Positions 1 to 8,491 of a stretch of DNA of 64,000 nucleotides are shown one piece after another. Numbering within the stretch: the stretch's first letter is position 1; every line of letters begins with the position of its first letter. This stretch comes from Alphaproteobacteria bacterium PA2. GTDB taxonomy: Bacteria > Pseudomonadota > Alphaproteobacteria > Caulobacterales > Caulobacteraceae. The stretch spans positions 3,407,237 to 3,471,236 of the forward strand of contig NKIZ01000001.1 of assembly GCA_002256425.1 (NCBI GenBank). The letters are read 5' to 3'. Both the position numbers and the translations under genes were made by a program. The notes beneath the pieces were generated by a model that saw only the letters and a list, made by a program, of their open reading frames with translations, ran no database searches and was not told where the DNA came from.

Positions 1-1
1 C

Positions 2-343
2 ATTGTGCTGGACCGCAAGGGACGCCTCTACGCCGCCGTCGGTTCTCCGGGGGGCAATTCCATCCTCGCCTATAACCTCAAGGCCCTGGTGGGCGTGCTG
101 GACTGGAAACTGCCCATGCAGGACGCCATCGCCCTGCCCAACCTGATCGCCCGCGGCGCGCCCTACAATTCAGAGCCCGACAAGTTCGCCCCCGGCGTGG
201 TCGAAGGCCTTGCCGCCAAGGGGGTCAATCTCACCGCAGGTGGCGGCGCGGAAGGCTCGGGCCTGCACGGGGTCCTGATGACGGACAAGGGCCTGACCGG
301 CGGTGCTGACCCCCGCCGGGAAGGCGTGGCCAGGGTCCCCTAG
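2..343 (+). CDS. ggt: Gamma-glutamyltransferase, C-terminal part (partial, cut by window start)
   Basis: The reading frame is open from the first bases of the window and stops at TAG 341-343, so only the last ~113 residues are seen. The visible part carries VGSPGGN, the glycine-rich segment of the small (catalytic) subunit of gamma-glutamyltranspeptidases, followed by the typical tail in which the enzyme's own DAIALPNL helix and a GADPRREG end appear. The family cleaves the gamma-glutamyl bond of glutathione in the periplasm after self-processing at a Thr that lies outside this window. The stop shares the palindrome CTAG with the convergent histidine kinase gene. Assignment is by recognition of the C-terminal motifs only; the catalytic Thr cannot be checked. 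Confidence 0.85.
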   Translation: MVLDRKGRLYAAVGSPGGNSILAYNLKALVGVLDWKLPMQDAIALPNLIARGAPYNSEPDKFAPGVVEGLAAKGVNLTAGGGAEGSGLHGVLMTDKGLTGGADPRREGVARVP

Positions 344-1821
344 GACGGCGCCTTCGCCCGCCGCCTCCTGGGCTTGTCCAGGGGCGGCGCGAAGCCGGGC
401 AGGCGCAGTTCGAAGCTCGTCCCCTCGGGGCCAGTCGATGCCAGGATGAGGTCACCGCCATGACCCTGGGCAAGCTCCCGGGCGATGGCGAGGCCCAGTC
501 CCGCGCCCCCGGGTCGGCTGGACCCGGAAAAGGGCTGGAACAGCCGCTCCTGGGCGCGCTCCGGTATGCCGGGGCCATTGTCGCTGATGGTCAGTATGGC
601 CTGGGCAGGCTCCTGGATGAAGACGACCCTCACCACACCGCCCGCAGCCGGCGCATGCTGTTCCAGGGCCTGACGTGCGTTGCGCATCAGGTTTGACAGT
701 ATGCGGTGCAGCTGGTCGGGGTCGGCCATGACCTGGGCGAGGGTATCCACCTCGGTGATCAGACGCACAGACCCGCCAAGCCGCGCCTCTTCGGCCGCCG
801 CCTCCAGGGCGGGCAGGAGCGGGGCAGGACGGGCGTCAGGCGCGGCCTCCTGGGTCTTGCCATAGGTCAGGACGTCCGAGGCCAGCTTGACCGCGCGGTT
901 CAGCGCCCGCTCCAGCCGGGGCACGGCCTGGGCGACGGTCGGATCGCGGACCGACGCCAGGCGCTCGGAGGCCAGCTGGGCGCTGGTCAGCATGTTGCGC
1001 AGGTCGTGATTGATCTTGGCCACCGCCTCGCCCAGGGCCGCAAGACGGGCGCGGGAGCTGAGGGCCGTGCGCAGGTCGGCCTGCATGAGGTCCAGCTCCA
1101 CCTCGGCCCGACCGACCTCATCGCGACGGCCGGAGGGCTCGATGTGGGCGGCGGGATCGTCCGGATCGGCCCTGAACCGCTCCATGGCTATGGTGATGCG
1201 CTGCATGGGCCGGACAAGGAAATAGTTCAGCGACAGGAAGACCAGCAGGCCGGCGAGACCCGCGACCGTCGCCGTGGTCAGGACCAGACTCCAGAGATTG
1301 CGCGACAGTTCCTTGCGCAACTCGGCGTCCGGAGCGACCACCTCGATGAATTCCGCCTCACGGAAACGGGGCTCGGCGATCACTCGGACAGCCCGGCCCG
1401 GTCCGCCGGTGAGGGTCTGGAAAGGCGCCATCAGCCACGACAGGGTCGCCTGATGGCGCAGGTCGACCAGATAGGGCGCCTCGGCCCGCTTGGGACCCTG
1501 CAGGACCAGGCGACGCATGCCGTCAGACTGGATGGCGACCGTCTCGACCCCGGCGCCCACCAGCAGCTGGGTGGAGAGTTGTTCGGTGACCACCCGGTCG
1601 GGCGCCACTTCCGTGGCCAGGGAGGCCAGTTCCGCCGCCCGGACCCGGTCCAGGAGCCACTGCTCCTCCCGCGCCGCCAGGGCCGGGGGCAGGATCATGG
1701 CCCCCGCCAGGAGGATGAAGAGAGCCGTGAGGATCAGCAGGCGTGCGGACAGACCGCCGGGCCAGAAGAATCGGCGTCCGGACGTCCACTGCGTCACCGC
1801 AGACTTGGGGGCGTCAGCCAT
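340..1821 (-). CDS. Membrane sensor histidine kinase (HAMP, HisKA-like, HATPase)
   Basis: 493 residues. A first membrane helix lies at about 25-50 and a second at about 178-203, enclosing a ~125-residue periplasmic sensor region. A HAMP linker follows, then a dimerisation helix with His272 in the motif NHDLRN, and a C-terminal ATP-binding domain with an N box (NLMRNARQAL), G1 (DNGPGIP) and G2 (GGAGLGLAIARELA). These are the parts of an autophosphorylating two-component kinase. No response regulator gene adjoins it, so it is an orphan in this window and its partner and signal are unknown. The H-box HDLRN is a variant of the commoner HELRT. It converges with ggt, and both stop codons lie in one CTAG. 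Confidence 0.9.
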   Translation of the reverse strand: MADAPKSAVTQWTSGRRFFWPGGLSARLLILTALFILLAGAMILPPALAAREEQWLLDRVRAAELASLATEVAPDRVVTEQLSTQLLVGAGVETVAIQSDGMRRLVLQGPKRAEAPYLVDLRHQATLSWLMAPFQTLTGGPGRAVRVIAEPRFREAEFIEVVAPDAELRKELSRNLWSLVLTTATVAGLAGLLVFLSLNYFLVRPMQRITIAMERFRADPDDPAAHIEPSGRRDEVGRAEVELDLMQADLRTALSSRARLAALGEAVAKINHDLRNMLTSAQLASERLASVRDPTVAQAVPRLERALNRAVKLASDVLTYGKTQEAAPDARPAPLLPALEAAAEEARLGGSVRLITEVDTLAQVMADPDQLHRILSNLMRNARQALEQHAPAAGGVVRVVFIQEPAQAILTISDNGPGIPERAQERLFQPFSGSSRPGGAGLGLAIARELAQGHGGDLILASTGPEGTSFELRLPGFAPPLDKPRRRRAKAPS

Positions 1822-1886
1822 GACAATTCCCGTAAGCCATCAAGGGCCTATGGGCAATGACGGGGGCTGGCAGGTCTCTCATCAGG

Positions 1887-2930
1887 CTACTGGGCGCCAA
1901 CAGCCTGGGCGACACCGGTGAAACCGTCAGCCTTCAACCGCGCCGCCAGATCCCTGGCGATGGTGGTCACCAGGCCTGGTCCCTTGAAGACCATGGCGGA
2001 ATAGAGCTGGACCGCGCTGGCCCCTGCGCGGATCCGGGCATAGGCCTCGGCCCCTGAGCCGATGCCGCCAACCCCGATCAGGACCAGGCGCCCGGCCGCC
2101 GCCGCATGGAATTCCTTCAGCTTGCTCTGGGCCAGGTCCGTCAGGGGCGCGCCGGACAGGCCGCCGCTCTCGCTGGCGAAGGCCGAGCGCAGGGCTGGCC
2201 GCGACAGGGTGGTGTTGGAGACGATCAGGCCTGCAAGGCCCTGGGCGACAGAGGTCTCGACAATGGCTTCGATCTCATCGGCCTCGAGATCAGGCGCCAC
2301 CTTGAGAAAGACGGGCGCCTTGCCTTCGGCCGGGAGGCTGTCGCGTTTTTCGGCCAGGCGGCCCAGCAGGTCCTCAAGGGCGGCGCGGGTCTGCAGCCCC
2401 CGCAGGCCCGGCGTATTGGGCGAGGAGATATTGACGGTGAAATAGTCCGCCATGCCCCACAGGCGCTCGAGGCCCGTCACATAGTCGGCGATGCGGTCTT
2501 CAGCTTCCTTGTTGGCCCCGATATTGGCGCCGACCACGCCAGCTCCGCGGCGGGCCAGCCGGGCGGCGAAGGCTTCAAGGCCCTCATTGTTGAAGCCCAT
2601 CCGGTTGATCACCGCCTGATCCGGGGTCAGGCGGAAGAGCCTGGGCCTTGGATTGCCCGCCTGGGGCAGGGGCGTGACCGTGCCGCACTCAACGAAGCCG
2701 AAGCCTGAGGCGAGCATGGGGCCGAAGACCTCGGCGTTCTTGTCAAAGCCGGGCGCCAGACCGATGCAGTTGGGCAGGCTGATCCCGGCGATCTCGGTGG
2801 CGAGCATGGGGTGATGCGCCGGGGCGCGAGGACCCAGGCCCAGGGAAAGGCCCGCAATGGTGGCGCGGTGGGCGTCTTCCGGGTCCAGCAGGTGCAGGCC
2901 CCGGGCGATCAGATCGTGGGCCAGGGTCAT
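1887..2930 (-). CDS. pyrD: Dihydroorotate dehydrogenase (quinone), class 2
   Basis: 347 residues from the ATG at 2930, which overlaps the upstream DUF952 stop by ATGA; an upstream in-frame start would add 42 arginine/proline-rich residues and is unlikely. It oxidises dihydroorotate to orotate in pyrimidine synthesis, passing electrons to quinone at the inner membrane. The short N-terminal helix MTLAHDLIARGLHLLDPE is the membrane-binding extension of class 2 enzymes. FMN/substrate motifs seen are GLAPGFDKNAE, NRMGFNNEG, NISSPNTPGLR (with the class 2 catalytic Ser), KVAPDL and GVGGIGS. It is co-transcribed with the DUF952 gene and sixA upstream. Confidence 0.96.
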   Translation of the reverse strand: MTLAHDLIARGLHLLDPEDAHRATIAGLSLGLGPRAPAHHPMLATEIAGISLPNCIGLAPGFDKNAEVFGPMLASGFGFVECGTVTPLPQAGNPRPRLFRLTPDQAVINRMGFNNEGLEAFAARLARRGAGVVGANIGANKEAEDRIADYVTGLERLWGMADYFTVNISSPNTPGLRGLQTRAALEDLLGRLAEKRDSLPAEGKAPVFLKVAPDLEADEIEAIVETSVAQGLAGLIVSNTTLSRPALRSAFASESGGLSGAPLTDLAQSKLKEFHAAAAGRLVLIGVGGIGSGAEAYARIRAGASAVQLYSAMVFKGPGLVTTIARDLAARLKADGFTGVAQAVGAQ

Positions 2931-3268
2931 GTGAGATCTCCCAGTTGCGGAACCCCATCCTCGCCCAGGGGCGCATCCCGCGCCTCCAGCACACGGCCAC
3001 AGTCGAGGGCGCCGTAGAGGTGGGGAAAGAGGTCTCCGCCCCGGGACGGCTCCCACTTCAGGTCCGGGCCAAGGTCGTCCGCCTCCACGACCAGTACGGC
3101 GAGATCAGGCTTGCCCGCGAAATAACGGCGGGCGGTTTCAAGGGCCTGGGTCCCGGTGGAGAAGTGGATATAGCCGTCGGCGTGGTCGATGGCCGAGCCT
3201 TCGAACCGGCCCCTGGCCTGGGCCTCCATCCATTCGGTGCGGGGCAGGATCTTGTAGATCAGGGCCAT
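2927..3268 (-). CDS. DUF952 family protein
   Basis: 113 residues, matching the usual size of DUF952 proteins. Recognisable family features are the N-terminal IYKILPRTEW, HADGYIHFSTGTQ near residue 30, and LKWEPSRGGDLFPHLYG near residue 75. The biochemical function of the family is not established; the fold resembles ADP-ribosyltransferase-like domains, but no activity can be claimed here. It sits between sixA (2 nt gap) and pyrD (4 nt overlap), so the three are probably one transcript. The pairing of DUF952 with pyrD recurs in alphaproteobacteria, to my recollection. Confidence 0.85.
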   Translation of the reverse strand: MALIYKILPRTEWMEAQARGRFEGSAIDHADGYIHFSTGTQALETARRYFAGKPDLAVLVVEADDLGPDLKWEPSRGGDLFPHLYGALDCGRVLEARDAPLGEDGVPQLGDLT

Positions 3269-3270
3269 GG

Positions 3271-3768
3271 CTAGCGCCGGTCCCGGGGATAGAAGAGCCC
3301 GTCATAGGTCGGCTGGCCGTTATCATTGATCAGGAAGACCGCCGCCCCCGCGGTGGGCAGGCCGGTGCGGATCCGGCTGATGGCGGACGACGGCGCCCCA
3401 CCTTCGATCAGCATGCGGGTCGCCAGGTCCTGCAGTCCCGGATTATGGCCGACAATCATCAGGGTCTGGCACTTTGCGCCGCGCAGGGTGATGACGCTGC
3501 GCAGGAAGCCGGGCTCTGCGAGATAGAGCTCCTTCTCGAACTGGGGCTGTAGCCCGGGAAAGCTCCGGGCGACCTCCTCCCAGGTCTCACGCACCCGCAC
3601 GGCGGCGGAGGCCACGACCAGGTCGGGTATCAGGCCCATCTCGTTGAGGGTTTGACCGGCGCCTTCGGATTCCCGACGCCCCAGATGGGTGAGACGCCGG
3701 TCGAAGTCATCGCCGCTTTCTGCGTCCCGTTCCGCGTCGCCGTGACGCAAGAGGATCAGCCTGTTCAT
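3271..3768 (-). CDS. sixA: SixA-like phosphohistidine phosphatase (histidine phosphatase superfamily)
   Basis: 165 residues from the ATG at 3768; the longer frame from 3852 adds a basic stretch that does not look like this family. The N-terminal [12 protein letters not shown] holds the catalytic RHG of the branch 1 histidine phosphatase superfamily, and [10 protein letters not shown] near residue 112 holds the second catalytic His. The small size and lack of a large cap domain match SixA, which removes phosphate from phosphohistidine in phosphorelay or PTS proteins. The substrate in this organism is not shown. It is the first gene of a sixA-DUF952-pyrD unit, divergent from metX. Confidence 0.88.
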   Translation of the reverse strand: MNRLILLRHGDAERDAESGDDFDRRLTHLGRRESEGAGQTLNEMGLIPDLVVASAAVRVRETWEEVARSFPGLQPQFEKELYLAEPGFLRSVITLRGAKCQTLMIVGHNPGLQDLATRMLIEGGAPSSAISRIRTGLPTAGAAVFLINDNGQPTYDGLFYPRDRR

Positions 3769-3838
3769 GCTCGCTCCGTAAGCCCGAACCCTACATAGCC
3801 GGGGTTGCCGCTGACGCGAAGCGGTTGACAGACAAAGT

Positions 3839-3854
3839 GCTTGGCGCTCCAAGC
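3839..3854 (+). promoter_or_regulatory. Small perfect hairpin just before the metX ATG
   Basis: GCTTGG-CGCT-CCAAGC forms a perfect 6-bp stem with a 4-nt loop, ending 6 nt before the ATG at 3861. If translation starts at 3861 the hairpin would cover the ribosome-binding region, which otherwise lacks a clear Shine-Dalgarno. If the TTG at 3825 is the start, the hairpin is inside the coding region. No T-run follows, so it is not a terminator. Confidence 0.35.
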
Positions 3855-3860
3855 GGGGCG

Positions 3861-5018
3861 ATGCCCAAGTCCCTGCCCGCCATTACCGAAGTCGAGTCCC
3901 GAGGGGGAATCTGGCGCTTTCCGGCGGATCAGCCCCTGAAGCTGGATTCCGGCGCCGAATTCGCGCCCCTGGAAATGGCCTATCAGACCTATGGCGTGCT
4001 CAATGAGGACCGGTCCAACGCGGTCCTGGTGTGCCATGCCCTGACTGGCGACCAGCACCTGGCCTCGACTCACCCGGTGACCGGCAAGCCGGGCTGGTGG
4101 ATGCGGGTGGTCGGCCCTGGCCTGCCCCTGGATCCCGAGCGGTACTTCATCATCTGCGCCAATGTGCTGGGGGGCTGCATGGGCTCATCCGGTCCGGCCT
4201 CGACCAATCCCGCGACCGGCGAGGTCTATGGCCTGTCCTTTCCGATGATCACCATTGGCGACATGGCCCGGGCGCAGTCCATGCTGGTCAAGGCCCTGGG
4301 CATCGACACCCTGTTCGCCGTGGTCGGGGCCTCCATGGGCGGGATGCAGGTCCTGCAGTGGGCGGCGGACTTCCCGGACCGGATCTTCTCGGCCGTCTGC
4401 ATCGGCGCAGCGCCCCGGCACTCAGCCCAGAACATCGCATTCCATGAGGTCGGCCGTCAGGCGATCATGGCAGATCCGGACTGGCAGGGCGGCGCCTATG
4501 TGAAGGCCGGGGTCCGCCCGGAAAAGGGCCTGGCCGTGGCCCGCATGGCCGCCCACATCACCTATCTGTCCGAAACCGCCCTCCAGCGGAAGTTTGGCCG
4601 GGAACTGCAGAGCGACGGTCTGAGCTGGGGCTTCAACGCCGACTTCCAGGTGGAAAGCTATCTGCGGCACCAGGGGGCCAGTTTCGTCGACCGCTTTGAC
4701 GCCAACTCCTATCTCTACATCACCCGGGCCCTGGACTATTTCGACCTGGCCTCCGAGCACGAAGGCGTCCTGGCCAAGGCCTTCCAGAAGGCCCGGGACG
4801 TAAGGTTCTGCGTCCTGTCCTTCTCGTCGGACTGGCTCTACGCCACCTCCGAAAGCCGCGACATTGTCCGGGCCCTGAACGCCGCCGGCTGCCGGGCCAG
4901 CTTTGCTGAAATCCAGACCGACAAGGGCCATGACGCCATCTTCCTGGAAGAGCCGGCCCTGGACTCGGCCTTGCGCGGCTTCCTGGCTTCGGCTGCCGAG
5001 AAGCGGGGCCTGAAGTGA
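3861..5018 (+). CDS. metX: Homoserine O-acetyltransferase
   Basis: 385 residues from the ATG at 3861; an in-frame TTG at 3825 would add 12 residues and cannot be excluded. It acylates L-homoserine for methionine synthesis. It has the alpha/beta-hydrolase fold with [10 protein letters not shown], the nucleophile elbow [12 protein letters not shown], the catalytic Asp region [16 protein letters not shown] and the catalytic His in [11 protein letters not shown]. MetX enzymes may use acetyl- or succinyl-CoA, and the donor cannot be settled by eye. The GTG start of metW overlaps its TGA stop (GTGA), the conserved metXW arrangement. Confidence 0.96.
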   Translation: MPKSLPAITEVESRGGIWRFPADQPLKLDSGAEFAPLEMAYQTYGVLNEDRSNAVLVCHALTGDQHLASTHPVTGKPGWWMRVVGPGLPLDPERYFIICANVLGGCMGSSGPASTNPATGEVYGLSFPMITIGDMARAQSMLVKALGIDTLFAVVGASMGGMQVLQWAADFPDRIFSAVCIGAAPRHSAQNIAFHEVGRQAIMADPDWQGGAYVKAGVRPEKGLAVARMAAHITYLSETALQRKFGRELQSDGLSWGFNADFQVESYLRHQGASFVDRFDANSYLYITRALDYFDLASEHEGVLAKAFQKARDVRFCVLSFSSDWLYATSESRDIVRALNAAGCRASFAEIQTDKGHDAIFLEEPALDSALRGFLASAAEKRGLK

Positions 5019-5632
5019 GCCAGGTGCGCGAAGACTTCCGGGAGATCATCCGGCTTGTGGCGCCCGGCAGCCGCGTCCTCGATGTGGGCTGCGGCGAGGG
5101 CGAACTGCTGGAAATGTTGACCCGGGAAAAGCAGATCGACGGACAGGGTCTGGAAATCTCCAGCGAGGGGGTTTCAGCCTGTCTCGCCCGGGGACTGGCT
5201 GTGGTGCAGGGGGACGGCGACCGCGACTTGGACCATTTCCCCTCCAAGGCCTTTGACTACGCCATCCTCTCCAAGACCCTGCAGCAGATGCGCGACCCGC
5301 GCCACGTACTGTCGGAACTCCTCAGGATCGCTGACGAAGCGGTGGTTTCGGTGCCGAACTTCGGCCACTGGCGGGTGCGGTGGGCCCTGCTGGCCCGGGG
5401 GCGCATGCCCGAGACCTCCGCCCTGCCGGACCCCTGGTGGGCGACAGCGAATATCCACCTGTGCACCCTGCATGACTTCATCGCCCTGTGCGATGACCTG
5501 GACATCCGCATCGAAGCCTGCGCCGCCCTGTCCGAAGGTCAGCCCGCCCGGCCGATCAATCCCAAGCGGGCCATTGAAAACTGGCGGGCCGAGACAGCGC
5601 TCTTCCTGCTCAGCCGTCGCTCGCCCAGATAG
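5015..5632 (+). CDS. metW: Methionine biosynthesis protein MetW
   Basis: 205 residues with a GTG start overlapping the metX stop. A SAM-type methyltransferase fold is shown by [15 protein letters not shown] at about residue 21-35, then [11 protein letters not shown] and [13 protein letters not shown], characteristic of MetW. In several bacteria MetW is needed together with MetX for methionine synthesis; the accessory role is known of the family and is not visible here. It ends 1 nt before the convergent glnB stop. Confidence 0.95.
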   Translation: MSQVREDFREIIRLVAPGSRVLDVGCGEGELLEMLTREKQIDGQGLEISSEGVSACLARGLAVVQGDGDRDLDHFPSKAFDYAILSKTLQQMRDPRHVLSELLRIADEAVVSVPNFGHWRVRWALLARGRMPETSALPDPWWATANIHLCTLHDFIALCDDLDIRIEACAALSEGQPARPINPKRAIENWRAETALFLLSRRSPR

Positions 5633-5633
5633 G

Positions 5634-5978
5634 CTAGCCGGCGATGGCGGCGGCGTCGGTGTCGCCGGTGCGGATGCGCAGGGCCTTTTCCAGATCCAGG
5701 ACGAAGACCTTGCCGTCGCCGATCTTGCCGGTATTGGCGGTCCGGGCCACAGCCTCGACAACGGCGTCGGCGATATCGGTGGGGACGGCGATCTCCAGCT
5801 TCACCTTGGGCAGGAGTTTCACTTCGTACTCTGCGCCGCGATAGACCTCGGTCTTGCCCCGTTGCCGGCCATAGCCGCGAACCTCGGTGACAGTCAGGCC
5901 AGAGGCTCCAGCCTCGGTGACCGCTTCCAGCACGGCGTCGAGGCGGCTGGGCTTTATGACCGCAATGATCATCTTCAT
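5634..5978 (-). CDS. glnB: Nitrogen regulatory protein PII
   Basis: 114 residues from the ATG at 5978 (the longer frame to 6035 adds a 19-residue unrelated leader). It is a trimeric sensor of 2-oxoglutarate, ATP/ADP and nitrogen status. The T-loop holds Tyr51 in YRGAEYEV, the uridylylation site, and the C-terminal signature TGKIGDGKVFVLDLEKALRI is intact. Neither glnA nor amtB adjoins it, so GlnB versus GlnK cannot be told from context. A GGAG lies about 8 nt before the ATG. No sigma-54 promoter is evident in the ~100 nt upstream. Confidence 0.94.
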   Translation of the reverse strand: MKMIIAVIKPSRLDAVLEAVTEAGASGLTVTEVRGYGRQRGKTEVYRGAEYEVKLLPKVKLEIAVPTDIADAVVEAVARTANTGKIGDGKVFVLDLEKALRIRTGDTDAAAIAG

Positions 5979-6077
5979 GGGAGGTCTCCGCTTTAGGGAT
6001 GAAGGAAGGCTAGGGCGATCCGAACCGGACTCCAAGTGTGTCTATGCTGATCAATCCCGACCATCCTTGATTTAGGC

Positions 6078-6836
6078 CTAAAGGTCGTCATTCGACCGGC
6101 CCAGGGACACTGGCGCCCGCCCGACGGGCGCCGGGCTGAGGACGGGGCGGGACAGGGGCGCACGAACACGCTGGCCGCGGGGCTTGACGGCGAAGGTCTG
6201 CTTCACCGCTTCCATCAGGACCAGACCCGAAAAGCTGGGCCAGACCCGCGAGCCGGCCTGCTCAAAGCCCTCGGCCCAGCCGACCATCCATTCAATGGGC
6301 GGCGCATAGAGGGCGCGGGTCCAGCCCGACGGCTCAAGTTCTGCGTCCCTCAGCAGGTCCGCCAGCTGATGACGGCTGAAGGGGCGGCCATGGCCAAAGG
6401 GCGTGGACTCTGAATTGGCCCAGGGACCGTTCCGGGCGGCGACCACAACGACCACGCGGCCGGAAGGCGCCATGACACGCCAGACCTCCCGCAGCATGGC
6501 CAGGGGATCGGGGCTTTCCTCAAGGGCGTGGACCAGCAGAATCCGGTCAAACATCGCATTTCGGAATGGCAGGCTGTCCTCACCTGTCAGGGCCGCCAGA
6601 TTTGGCGCGCGTCCAGGCCAGACCTCCACCCCCTGCTGGGCGGGCATGGCGGCGATCACCCGACGGGCGCTGTCCTTGAGGGGGCCCAGAAACGGGGTGG
6701 CGTAGCCGACTCCAAGGACGTCGAGGCCCCGGGCGCCATCCCAGATTTCCGCAACCTTGCGCGCCGTCATTTCCCGGGCGATCCGGCCCAGGCGTGAGGC
6801 GTAGAACTGGCGGAGCTCAAGGACATCGCGACGCAT
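6078..6836 (-). CDS. Class I SAM-dependent methyltransferase domain protein
   Basis: 252 residues. The core has LDVLGVGYATPFL in the position of the SAM-binding glycine loop (degenerate, so binding is uncertain), MFDRILLVHALEESPDP and LREVWRVMAPSGRVVVVVAARNGPWA, which match the methyltransferase-11 fold. The C-terminus is basic and proline-rich. In alphaproteobacteria a protein of this kind is often divergent from gloB, as here. The substrate is unknown; methyl transfer is inferred only from the fold. Confidence 0.8.
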   Translation of the reverse strand: MRRDVLELRQFYASRLGRIAREMTARKVAEIWDGARGLDVLGVGYATPFLGPLKDSARRVIAAMPAQQGVEVWPGRAPNLAALTGEDSLPFRNAMFDRILLVHALEESPDPLAMLREVWRVMAPSGRVVVVVAARNGPWANSESTPFGHGRPFSRHQLADLLRDAELEPSGWTRALYAPPIEWMVGWAEGFEQAGSRVWPSFSGLVLMEAVKQTFAVKPRGQRVRAPLSRPVLSPAPVGRAPVSLGRSNDDL

Positions 6837-6911
6837 GCCGTAGAGTTAGGCCTAGTCGAGGCCGTTCGCGAGCCTTACCTAGGAGATTAATTGCAATCCG
6901 CCGAGGCGACC

Positions 6912-7658
6912 ATGTCGATCACTGTCTACCAGTTCCCCTGCCTGTCCGACAATTACGGCTATCTGGTCCGCGACGACGCCACAGGCCTGGCCGCCTGCAT
7001 CGATACGCCGGACGCCAAGGTCATACTGGGGGAACTGGACAAGCTGGGCTGGAAACTGGCCCTGATCCTCAACACCCACTGGCACGCCGACCACGCGGGC
7101 GGAAACGAAGAGATCAAGGCGGCTACGGGCTGTGAAGTGGTCGGCCCGGCCGAGGTGGAGCGCCTGTCGCCGGTCGACCGCAAGGTCAGCGGCGGAGATA
7201 CGGTCACACTCGGTGAAACCACCTTCCAGGTCATCGAATCCGGTGGCCACACCCTGCAGCACGTGGCCTTTTATTCTGCCCCTGACCACACGGCCTTTGT
7301 GGGAGACACCCTGTTCGCCCTGGGCTGCGGCCGGATGTTCGAAGGAACGGCGCCCCAGTTCTGGGACAGCCTCCAGCGCCTGGCCGCCCTGCCCGATGAC
7401 ACCAGGGTCTACTGCGCCCACGAGTATACGGCGTCCAACGCCCGCTTCGCCCTGTCAGTGGATCCGGATCCGGCCGTGAAAGCCCGGACGGACGAGATCT
7501 TCGACAAACGGAGCCGGGACGAATGGACTGTCCCCAGCACCATCGGGATCGAAAAGGCCACCAATCCCTTCCTGCGGGCGCCGGTCCTGCGTCCCGGGCT
7601 TGCACCGCACGAGGCCTTTGCGGCCATCCGGACGGCGAAGGACAACTTCAAGGGCTGA
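6912..7658 (+). CDS. gloB: Hydroxyacylglutathione hydrolase (glyoxalase II)
   Basis: 248 residues from the ATG at 6912, preceded by GAGG 5 nt away. A TTG at 6891 is also well placed behind AGGAG (6881-6885) and would add 7 residues. It hydrolyses S-lactoylglutathione to lactate and glutathione, the second step of methylglyoxal detoxification. The metallo-beta-lactamase core is complete: NTHWHADHAGG (metal-binding HxHxDH), GGHTLQH, FVGDTLFALGCGRMFEG and YCAHEYT. The C-terminal part has NPFLRAP, typical of GloB. It is divergent from the methyltransferase gene and converges with the DUF4908 gene. Confidence 0.95.
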   Translation: MSITVYQFPCLSDNYGYLVRDDATGLAACIDTPDAKVILGELDKLGWKLALILNTHWHADHAGGNEEIKAATGCEVVGPAEVERLSPVDRKVSGGDTVTLGETTFQVIESGGHTLQHVAFYSAPDHTAFVGDTLFALGCGRMFEGTAPQFWDSLQRLAALPDDTRVYCAHEYTASNARFALSVDPDPAVKARTDEIFDKRSRDEWTVPSTIGIEKATNPFLRAPVLRPGLAPHEAFAAIRTAKDNFKG

Positions 7659-7667
7659 ACCCCTGGA

Positions 7668-8435
7668 TCAGTGACCCTCTGCGGTCGCAATGATCCTGTC
7701 GGAGGATGGCCGGCCAGCCAGGCCGTCCCGGGGTGACACTGTAATCTGGACAACGCCGCGGCTGATCTGCGCCTGGGCCTTACGGCCCTCCACAAGGCGG
7801 ACCTTGCCGATTTTCGAAAGGACCACCTTGGCGTCCGGGCGCTTGGAGATCCGGATAATGGCCTCGGCGGCGATCATGGCTGCGTCGGCGGTCAGGGCTG
7901 AAGAGCCAGGCGAGGCGTCGGCTTCAAAGGGAATCAGACGGCGGGCCGCCCGGGTCGCCCGGGCGCTGGCCTGGGCCAGGCGTTCAAGCAGTTGCTGAGG
8001 GCCCAGCTGGGCCAGGCGCAGGGTCTGCCCTGCCCCAGCCGCGGCGGCGGCGGTGCCGCCAGGCCTGTCATTGGTGAACAGGGTCAGGCCGCCGAGACGG
8101 GTCGCCCGAAGGACCGGTTCGCCCAGATCATTCATGTAGAGGACATCGCCGCGAGGGGCGAGCTGGGGACGCAGGACCCAGACCTCCGGATTGTCGTCGA
8201 ACTTCAGGAGCGGGCGCGGCTGGCTGCGATCCAGGACAAAGACGTCGCCCTCCTGGCTGACATAGCGCGCCACAGGCTGGGCCGCCCGGGGATCCGCGGC
8301 TGAAGGCCTGGCGCCGAACAGGCTTTCGCGCAGGGCGCCGGGCTCCAGGGCGTTGGCTGACGACCCAAGGCACACGGCGGTGAGGGCGGCGAGCGCCGCC
8401 ATCCGTCGGGCCGGATATGTCGAGGGGACAGACAT
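7668..8435 (-). CDS. Exported DUF4908-type protein
   Basis: 255 residues from the ATG at 8435. A signal peptide is clear (basic start, MAALAALTAVCLGSSANA, cleavage near residue 30). The mature protein has FVLDRSQPRPLLKFDDNPEVWVL and VLYMNDLGEPVLRATRLGGLTLF, then an Ala-rich linker and a C-terminal domain. I recognise this as the alphaproteobacterial family I recall as DUF4908; the function is unknown. It sits downstream of phaB on the same strand with a 56-nt gap, so a link with PHB granules is possible but not shown. Confidence 0.7.
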   Translation of the reverse strand: MSVPSTYPARRMAALAALTAVCLGSSANALEPGALRESLFGARPSAADPRAAQPVARYVSQEGDVFVLDRSQPRPLLKFDDNPEVWVLRPQLAPRGDVLYMNDLGEPVLRATRLGGLTLFTNDRPGGTAAAAAGAGQTLRLAQLGPQQLLERLAQASARATRAARRLIPFEADASPGSSALTADAAMIAAEAIIRISKRPDAKVVLSKIGKVRLVEGRKAQAQISRGVVQITVSPRDGLAGRPSSDRIIATAEGH

Positions 8436-8491
8436 CAGGGGACGGCGTCTAGTCTTTGACTTGGGCGGTTTTTGGACCCCGGTCAAAGAAT

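Noticed and set aside
3769..3860. SAM-type riboswitch before metX
   Set aside because: The leader is under 100 nt and shows none of the conserved pseudoknot or core sequences that I know for SAM-II or SAM/SAH elements.
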